Part shown: in pieces, positions 58,543-64,000 of the stretch
Layout: every line of letters begins with the position of its first letter
Position numbering within the stretch: position 1 is the stretch's first letter
NCBI GenBank assembly: GCA_032191485.1
Contig: JAVDOI010000007.1
Location: 11,934,680 to 11,998,679, forward strand
Direction: 5' to 3'
Origin: Leptoclinus maculatus
Lineage: Eukaryota; Chordata; Actinopteri; Perciformes; Stichaeidae
Length of the DNA stretch: 64,000 nt
Program-made: the position numbers and the translations under genes
The notes under the pieces: model-generated
Told to the model about the DNA's origin: nothing
Seen by the model: the letters and a program-made list of their open reading frames with translations, nothing else
Databases searched by the model: none

Positions 58543-61500
58543 GTTTTAAAATTAAAACCCATAAAAAGTCCAATCCAAAAATACATGTCTGAAAATATCT
58601 TCACTCTTCCTCTGCTTATATGTAGGTGTCAGTAGGTGCCACAAGCTGCCAGTGCCACCGGTAGTCAGGAGAGTGCCACCGGTAGTCAGAGGAGTGCCAC
58701 CGGTAGTCAGAGGAGTGCCACCGGTAGTCAGAGGAGTGTGCCCCCCTTGCTGACGACACCACTGTGGTGGGACTCATCTCCAACAATGACGAGACACACT
58801 ACAGAGAGGAGGTCCAACGTCTGGCTGAGTGGTGCTCGGACAACAACCTGGTCCTGAACACCACCAAGACCAAAGAAGTCATAGTGGACTTCATGAGATC
58901 CAGGAAGACCACACCCTCTCCACTCTACATAAGTGGGGAGGAGGTGGAGAGGGTGGACAGTATTAAATTCCTGGGCTCCACATTACTAAGGACCTCACTT
59001 GGTCCCTGAACACATCACACCTGGTGAAGAAAGCCCAGTAGAGGCTCTTCTTTCTGGGGAAGCTAAAACAAGCTGGCCTGCCCCCTGCACTTCTGGTTAA
59101 CTTCTACAGAAGTGTGATTGAAAGCATCCTGTGTCAGTGCTTTACTGTCTGGTATGCCAGCTGCACAGCAGAGAACAGGAGGGACCTGGTGGTTAGAACA
59201 GCACAGAGGATTGTAGGAGTTACCCTCCCTGACCTGGACACTGTGTATGCTGGCCGTCTCCAGAAGAAGGCCAGCAACATCTGTACAGACATCACACAAC
59301 CGGGTCACTCTCTGTTTGTTCCACTACCATCAGGAAGAAGATACAGGACTATCAAAACCCGGATTAACAGGCCGAGGAACAGCTTTTTCCCCTGTTTTAT
59401 GGTTCATTTGTTTTTTCTTTTGAAGAGTGACGCAAAGCAAGACAGGTAGTCCGGAAGTAAAAAAAATTCAAAATAAAAGTCAAGGCAATAGAATGACCGT
59501 ATGCAAGAAAACTGTTTGTCTGTGGTGCAAGCACATACCAGGGTAACATTAGAAGAAAAATAAATAAATATGAATAGATAAATGTGGGCCGATGGGAGTA
59601 TGTTAGCAACAATAGTTGACTACATGCGATTTAATATTAATTTATCCATGTACACAGCGAGAATCAACTTTTCGATTAATCTGTGGATTGTTTGATGCAA
59701 TAAAGTTTGTATATAATTTAATCAAAGTAATTTTTGTGTGTGCAGAAAATCCTATCGTAACAACAATGGGTGTTCTCAGGAAATGTGGCTCCAACCGCTC
59801 AGCTCCTTGACAGGTGCCGAATGAGTGCTGTTCGCTTACCGCTGTTGTGACGCATGACTGACTAGCCACTGAGGTGCCAGTGCCACAAGGAGGATCTCGC
59901 TGTCTCTCCGAAATCGCCTCATTCTACTTTGAGTTAAAAAAACAACCTGCAACCAGATCCGCCGGTGTTCCGGTTTAACGCAAATGAGTGACCGCGTGGA
60001 CTGAACTGGAACACGAGGGGGGGCTTTATGTTTCATCACGTTACGTTTTTTCCTCCTAAATCGCGACAATGACGAACGTTAACCGTCGACAAAGTTCTGC
60101 ATGCAGTGCAGATGCTAACGTAACCCAGCAAGTCTGAACGGTAACGGAACATGACGTAACTTAAACTTTAACGGAGGGAAATGAAGACGGTGTAGACATC
60201 TTAACGCTGATTGGCCAAGACCCGACACATCAAATCAAATATGTTTTATTGCAAAGATCACGACATCACTTTTTCTCCTCGTCTCACTCCAATCTGAGAA
60301 ACAATGGCTGGCCAGTTGACCCCTCCCCCCCCCCAAAAAAAACCTCTACGGATCTAACATAACGATGGCCTGCCTCGGACGGAGCTAGCCGCTATTGGCC
60401 TGTCTCGAACGATTCCATCGTGACGCACTTTCCGGTCATTTCGCTGTCATTTTCTTCGGCGATCGCCATCCAAACGTAAGTAATATTAATTCATACGTAT
60501 CAAAGAATCTACGTGTCAAATTTCATTAATATATATGGACGTTTACATGTCTAAATACTATAGGACAGTGACTTTGATGAGAGAAAGCAGAAAGAACACT
60601 TGGGCGATGCTCGGGCGACGGTCTTTACTCTGAAAAGTGTCTCTGTATTTTTACCGTATTGCTAATATGAGTTAGCATATAATTGTAGTTTGTAGCTAGC
60701 TTTACACTACTTTGTCTAGCCAATGAAAATATAGCATTGATGTGTGACAATCTGTAGTCGAGGGGAGGGAGGCAGAAATGTTGCGTCTGAAAAAATTGTT
60801 GTGGCCTCGGGAAAAACAACAGAGAATCGTAGCGCGAGATAAAAGGTAGGCAGCCGTTTGTTTGTTTGTAGCTCTGAAATATAACAGCAGACATATGTAA
60901 AATAAAGTGGTTTTATTGTTTATCATAAGCCAGGCTACATAAAGTATATTCATGGACAATGATCTAATAAATGATGCAAATAATGTTGGTGTGTGTGTCT
61001 GTGTCTGTGTTTGAGAGAGAGAGAGAGAGTGCTGGCTTTCAATAAATGTACAGACATGTCTCTCTTATGATTAGAAATATTGCTTATGTAGATAAACCTC
61101 CAATATAATACAGTGCTAGGTTATATATAAGGTTAACCAAAATGTAAGGTTTTTTCTCTTGTTGTTTATGTTCCTGCCTGAAAAGATAGAGAACAGAGAC
61201 AGAGAGAAGGAAGAGAAAAGAGGCAAAGAGAGACATCAAGAAGCAGAAAAGAGTAGAAAGGAAACAGGAAGCAGAAAGGAGACATCAGGGAGCAGAAAAT
61301 AGTAGAAAGGAGACATCAGGAAGCAGAAAGGAGACATCAGGGAGCAGAAAAGAGTAGAAAGGCGACATCAGGAAGGTAGGTAACGTGTCTGTGTGAGTTT
61401 TTTCCTTTACAGGAGGATCAAGAAAAGAAAAGATGGATATAGAAATTGTAAATCTGCAATGGTTTAAGGTAAATATATGTATGTATTTGCATGTGTTAAA

Positions 61501-62846
61501 TATGCATGTGTCCATACATGGTAATCTGGCAATTTATAGAATTATTCAACTTATTGAGCCATCGATTGTGGCTTTAAAACTAATTTTGATTTTAATTTCT
61601 TACTGTGCTAAAATAATGTGTATTTGCAGATGCCAAACATGCGGCAAGTCAAGAAGAGGGAGAGGAAGACGAGGAAGTGGACCCAGGAGGCCATGGCACA
61701 GAACCTACAGGAGGTGAAAGCAGGCAGGCTCACTCTACGGCAGGCAGCCCAGCAGTTTGGGGTCCCTAAGTCCAGCCTGAGTGACCGAGTCAGTGGAAGG
61801 GTGTCCTCTGTATGTGTCTATGGTCATAGGACACTCCTCACCCCTGAAGATGAGGATTCCCTGGTGGAGTACTGTTTGTATTCTGCCAGTCACGGGTTTC
61901 CACTGACGAAGCCTCAGGTCCTGGACCACGCTCTGTCCATTTACAACCTCCGCCACCAGGAAGCACAGAGAACTGTGCTTGGCCAGACGTGGTGGATAAA
62001 CTTCCGGGAGCGGCAACACCATCGCCTTACTGCCCGGACCCCAGACATCATTGACCGTGGGAGGGCATCCTGCGCCAAGAGGGGGTCAATTGAGGAGTAT
62101 TTCGGGCTCCTCACCACCACCCTGGAGGAGCACGGGTTGAGGGAGAAACCCCGTCAAATATACAACTGCGACGAGACGGGGTTTCAGCTGGACTCTACGA
62201 GAAGGAAGGTCATCGTGCCCCGGGGGACTAAACATGCTTACAGGCAGACCCAGGGAACCAGAGACCACATCACCGTCCTGCCTCAACGCGGCTGGGGAGG
62301 ATGTCCCCCCTTTCATCATCTACAAGGGGGGATATCCAGGGGGCCCCTATAACAAGGAAGGGGTTCCCAATGCCCTCTACGGGAAGTCGCCAGCAGGGTA
62401 CAGACAAGTGAGTTTTATTGGAACGATAGCTAAAAACTGTCGGGTTCGGGGTACAACTCCGTTACACGATTCACGTGGATTATATATTGTTATTCAAAAC
62501 GGCGAATTTCGCCGAAAAGCGACACGTTTGCAGGTATGCAATCAGAAGAAGAAAATGAATTGCAACAGAGTCTCACTCCAAACTACATTAAACGTTATCA
62601 GCCGGAACATGAACAGTGTTTGAGAACTGAGAGAAGAAATAAAGTGAACCCACGTGCTCTTTGTATCCGGACTTCCGGGTTGAAAACAGCATCCAGTAGT
62701 TCCCGTTGTAGCTTGTTCTGCTCTTTTGAACGAGAGAGTTCCTCCTCGTACTCTGCTATCGTTCTTTCAAACAGACCAAATATCTCTTCATCAGCCGCAG
62801 TTAGTCGCTGGTTGACTAAAGATCTCAGCATTTCTACTTTAGACAT
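54762..62846 (-). CDS. C2H2 zinc-finger protein, copy 3 (5 fingers, two exons)
   Basis: Exon 1 is 62654-62846 and exon 2 is 54762-55681, joining in frame to 370 codons. The N-terminal module is identical to the other copies and the acidic spacer is nearly so. The five fingers differ: the first is CSECEKTFVKSRNLKIH, and the linker after it carries a four-residue extension (TGIHTGEKP) from a 12-base tandem duplication (CGTGTGGATTCC). Later linkers read SGEKP and TREKS. The last finger (CGHRFVRNTHLKAH) resembles finger 7 of copy 1. The intron is about 7 kb and holds a hAT element, a long-inverted-repeat element, L2 debris and a pogo-like insertion. Splicing across this is plausible but unproved. 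AATAAA on the minus strand at 54550-54555. Confidence 0.82.
55782..57094. mobile_element. Complete non-autonomous hAT-type element (1313 bp)
   Basis: The left end CAGTGGCGGGCCGTG and right end GACGGCCCACCACTG are inverted complements with two mismatches. An exact 8-base target duplication ATAGAACC flanks it (55774-55781, 57095-57102). The empty site is seen in unit 2 at 45535-45542 and in unit 1 at 35715-35722. The interior has no transposase; it includes another TE-like stretch (AGGGGTGTAATAATAAACG near 55854). A truncated copy at the same relative site starts at 36325. Confidence 0.9.
57103..57605. repeat. Intronic sequence shared with units 1 and 2
   Basis: 57103-57410 matches 35723-36055 of unit 1 and 57410-57605 matches 45640-45870 of unit 2. 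No coding region. Confidence 0.6.
57710..57990 (-). pseudogene. BED-type zinc finger fragment of a hAT transposase (unit 3)
   Basis: Unit-3 counterpart of the fragment at 46022-46250, with the same minus-strand FKYIDKAG reading and further small lesions. It stops just before the long-inverted-repeat element. Confidence 0.55.
58509..58540. repeat. AT microsatellite
   Basis: About 16 TA units inside the long-inverted-repeat element. Confidence 0.9.
58651..58734. repeat. 21-bp minisatellite, four copies
   Basis: Unit AGTGCCACCGGTAGTCAGAG plus G, starting at 58651, 58672, 58693 and 58714; the first copy has one small rearrangement. The GTGCCACCGG core resembles a word in the inverted arms of the surrounding element. 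The array abuts the L2 fragment. As 21 is a multiple of three, one frame reads through as SATGSQR repeats. Confidence 0.9.
58740..59400 (+). pseudogene. L2-type LINE reverse transcriptase C-terminal fragment
   Basis: The plus strand reads from the catalytic ADDT region of the reverse transcriptase (CCTTGCTGACGACACC), then EVQRLAEWCSDNNLVLN, TKTKEVIVDFMRSR and SIKFLGSTL. Further on come VIESILCQCFTVWYASCTAE and TLPDLDTVYAGRLQKKAS, with PLPSGRRYRTIKTR near the end. This is the C-terminal order of L2-family LINEs in fish. A frameshift near 58975 and a stop near 59040 break it. It begins sharply after the minisatellite. Confidence 0.75.
59918..60356. repeat. Intronic sequence shared with unit 2
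   Basis: Matches 46352-46730 of unit 2 (for example AACCTGCAACCAGATCCGCC and TTCATCACGTTACGTTTTTT). It lies between the long-inverted-repeat and pogo-like insertions. The tail with CCTCTACGGATCTA also matches unit 1 at about 42220. No gene. Confidence 0.65.
61180..61375. repeat. Purine-rich imperfect tandem repeat
   Basis: Repeats of AGAAAGGAGACATCAGG(G/A)A followed by GCAGAAA, almost all A and G on the plus strand, in the 5' part of the pogo-like insertion. Long purine tracts can form unusual DNA structures; no coding role is apparent. Confidence 0.7.
61630..62402 (+). pseudogene. Pogo-like transposase, N-terminal half
   Basis: The ATG at 61630 directly follows a TTTGCAG acceptor. A possible donor (AAC|GTAAGT near 60475) upstream suggests a spliced leader. 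The frame reads an N-terminal psq-type helix-turn-helix (LTLRQAAQQFGVPKSSLSDR) and a CENP-B-like region (LVEYCLYSASHGFPLTKPQV). The first catalytic block IYNCDETGF, with its Asp, follows. A frameshift near 62277 moves the reading to CLNAAGEDVPPFIIYKGG. The coding ends at about 62402, before the remaining acidic catalytic residues. It cannot be active. Confidence 0.75.
62654..62846 (-). CDS. N-terminal exon of zinc-finger copy 3
   Basis: Same module and donor as copies 1 and 2. The preceding codons read LVNMSKVEML; an upstream in-frame ATG at 62897 is also present. It lies only about 190 bases from the right end of the pogo-like insertion. Confidence 0.8.
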
Positions 62847-63014
62847 GTTCACTAAACCACAGAAACTGTTCCTCCAGACGAACTCCGTTAAAAACACCGT
62901 TTACTCTCATTAAACTCTGACTAGCGCTGTGTTGGTCACTTCCGTCCCCGTCGGTCTGTTTCCAGGTAGCATGCTAAGCTAACGCCAATAGCTTTATAGG
63001 CTACCAGGAGATAA

Positions 63015-64000
63015 GTCTTCTTCTCCTTCTTCTTCTTCTTTCAGTTTAATAGCGGACTACAAACCAACGCTTACGCGCCACCTACTGGACCGGAGTGTGT
63101 AACATCATGACTTTATGACAGTTATTTACACACAATAATAATGTTATTTATAAATAAAATGAAATAATAAAATAATAAACTTCATATAGAAGTTATATTC
63201 TGTATATTAAACCCGTTCCATTCAAAATATTAAATAAAGCCCTTTTAAGATGAACTTGTTTGTCCCCTGTCTCTAATGCTCCACTCCCTTCCTGTATCTA
63301 CCACTCTGTTCTTCAGTCTTTCTCTTTCCACCCTGAACTTCCTCCACTCTATCAGCACATGTTCAACAGTTTCTTTACAGTTGCATATCTCACATTTATC
63401 CCACTCTGTCTTTTTCATGATGTGTATAACGTGTCATTGAGTCCTGTATGTCCGAACCTTAATCTACTGAAAGTAACATCTTCTTTTCTACTTTTACTTC
63501 CATCACTCCTCACTCCTCATTTTGTTGTAATTTCTACCCTTATTGTCATTATTCCAAATTTCCTGCCAAGATGTAATAATTCCGTGCTGCATTACTGATT
63601 TTGCTTCTGACCTCCCAAAACAAATTTCTAAAATATAATTTTTGTTTGATGCTCTTTTCTCAAGTTTATCTGCAACCTCATTTCCCTCTATTCCAACATG
63701 AGCCGGTACCCAACAGAGATGTACATCTATTCCTAAATGTTGTGAGTTCAGTAATGACATATATACTTCAGTTAAAAGATCCTCTCGTACTGTTTGACCA
63801 GATTGTATACTTTGTATTGCAGCTGCAGAATCTGAACATATAACTACTTTCATTGGTTTGACCTCCTCCACCCACTGAAGACCGATGATTACTGCTGTCA
63901 GTTTGGCTGTGTACACTGATAACCTGTTTTAAATGCTTTTAACAATTCCTTTGTTGAATTCTGGAATGTATATGCCCACTCCTACATGATTATTATTATA
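63015..64000 (-). pseudogene. LINE fragment with RNase H domain (I/Nimb-like), unit 3
   Basis: Minus-strand RNase H frame at 63503-63916 with LTAVIIGLQWVEE, VICSDSAAAIQSIQ and CWVPAHVGIEGNEVADKLEK. The first acidic position appears as Lys (AKLTAV), consistent with decay. A Cys-rich tail region and the GAA repeat (about 63018-63042) follow in minus orientation. It continues past the right edge, keeps the RNase H segment missing in unit 2, and lies about 170 bases upstream of the zinc-finger copy 3 start. Confidence 0.75.

Larger units (their letters stand above)
58070..59908. mobile_element. Long-terminal-inverted-repeat element, possibly Mutator-like
   Basis: The left arm (about 58070-58250) and right arm (about 59745-59908) are inverted copies over roughly 170 bases. 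They share, for example, GAGATCCTCCTTGTGGCACT on the left and its complement on the right, and both include the word ACACCCATTGTTGTTACGAT. The element is flanked by an exact 9-base direct repeat CGAAATCGC (58061-58069 and 59909-59917). Long inverted arms plus a 9-base duplication suit the Mutator superfamily, though no MULE transposase is present. The interior contains an AT microsatellite, a 21-bp minisatellite and L2 LINE coding debris. Unit 2 lacks the element near 46345. Confidence 0.75.
60357..62462 (+). mobile_element. Pogo-like DNA transposon insertion, internally deleted
   Basis: This 2.1 kb insert is absent from unit 1, where GGATCTACACGATTC is continuous (42229-42243). In unit 3 it is flanked by TA on each side (60355-60356 and 62463-62464), the duplication expected of the Tc1/mariner/pogo group. 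I did not find good inverted ends, and the transposase is cut off about 60 bases before the right border, so the 3' half has been lost. Confidence 0.7.
52925..64000. repeat. Segmental duplication unit 3 (runs off the window)
   Basis: Third block. It begins within sequence matching uqcrfs1 intron 1 (32610 onward) and carries the uqcrfs1 exon 2 copy, zinc-finger copy 3 and the LINE fragment. It has gained several insertions since separation: a hAT element, a long-inverted-repeat element with L2 debris, and a pogo-like element. This explains why it is the longest unit. Confidence 0.85.

Noticed and set aside
58636..58857. Frame with SATGSQR repeats as a possible repeat protein
   Set aside because: It is translation of a 21-bp minisatellite running into LINE debris, with no gene structure.

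Overview
The window is vertebrate nuclear DNA, most probably from a ray-finned (percomorph-like) fish. The evidence is intron-split genes with GT-AG borders, long CA/GT microsatellites, fish-style hAT, L2 and RNase H-bearing LINE debris, and a C2H2 zinc-finger family with the teleost-type acidic spacer. All coordinates and splice junctions were worked out by eye.

Bases 1-25.3 kb belong to srgap1 on the minus strand. Only its first coding exon (25236-25299) and a >25 kb first intron are inside the window. The intron holds one clear DNA transposon (2576-4088), several microsatellites and no other gene I can support. Next, on the same strand, is a complete six-exon rxylt1 (TMEM5; 27251-31164, 442 codons). 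The order rxylt1 then srgap1 on one strand matches human 12q14. rxylt1 lies head to head with uqcrfs1, the Rieske subunit of complex III (31595-33393, two exons), and about 430 bp between their start codons must hold both promoters.

From about 32.6 kb to the end, the window is a three-unit segmental duplication, heavily loaded with transposons. Each unit carries one zinc-finger gene on the minus strand, built from two exons. A 64-residue N-terminal exon (MSKVEML...) is identical in protein in all three copies. A terminal exon holds an acidic spacer and the C2H2 array. The genes span 34463-42623 (8 fingers), 44457-47029 (6 fingers) and 54762-62846 (5 fingers). Unit 3 also carries a second copy of uqcrfs1 exon 2, frameshifted by a 2-base loss, and starts inside the uqcrfs1 intron. 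The head module stays constant while the finger array changes in number and in base-contacting residues. That pattern resembles the transposon-targeting KRAB zinc-finger clusters of mammals, and here the cluster sits in dense transposon debris.

Because the units are alignable, one copy often gives the empty site for an insertion in another. This exposes a 1.3 kb hAT-type element with an 8-bp target duplication (55782-57094), a 1.8 kb long-inverted-repeat element with a 9-bp duplication (58070-59908) and a pogo-like insertion at a TA (60357-62462). Other broken elements are a Tnp2 (EnSpm/CACTA-type) transposase (about 38.1-40.7 kb), a ZBED5-like hAT transposase interrupted by a 526-bp insert (50125-52521), RNase H LINE fragments upstream of each zinc-finger gene, and an L2-type LINE fragment.
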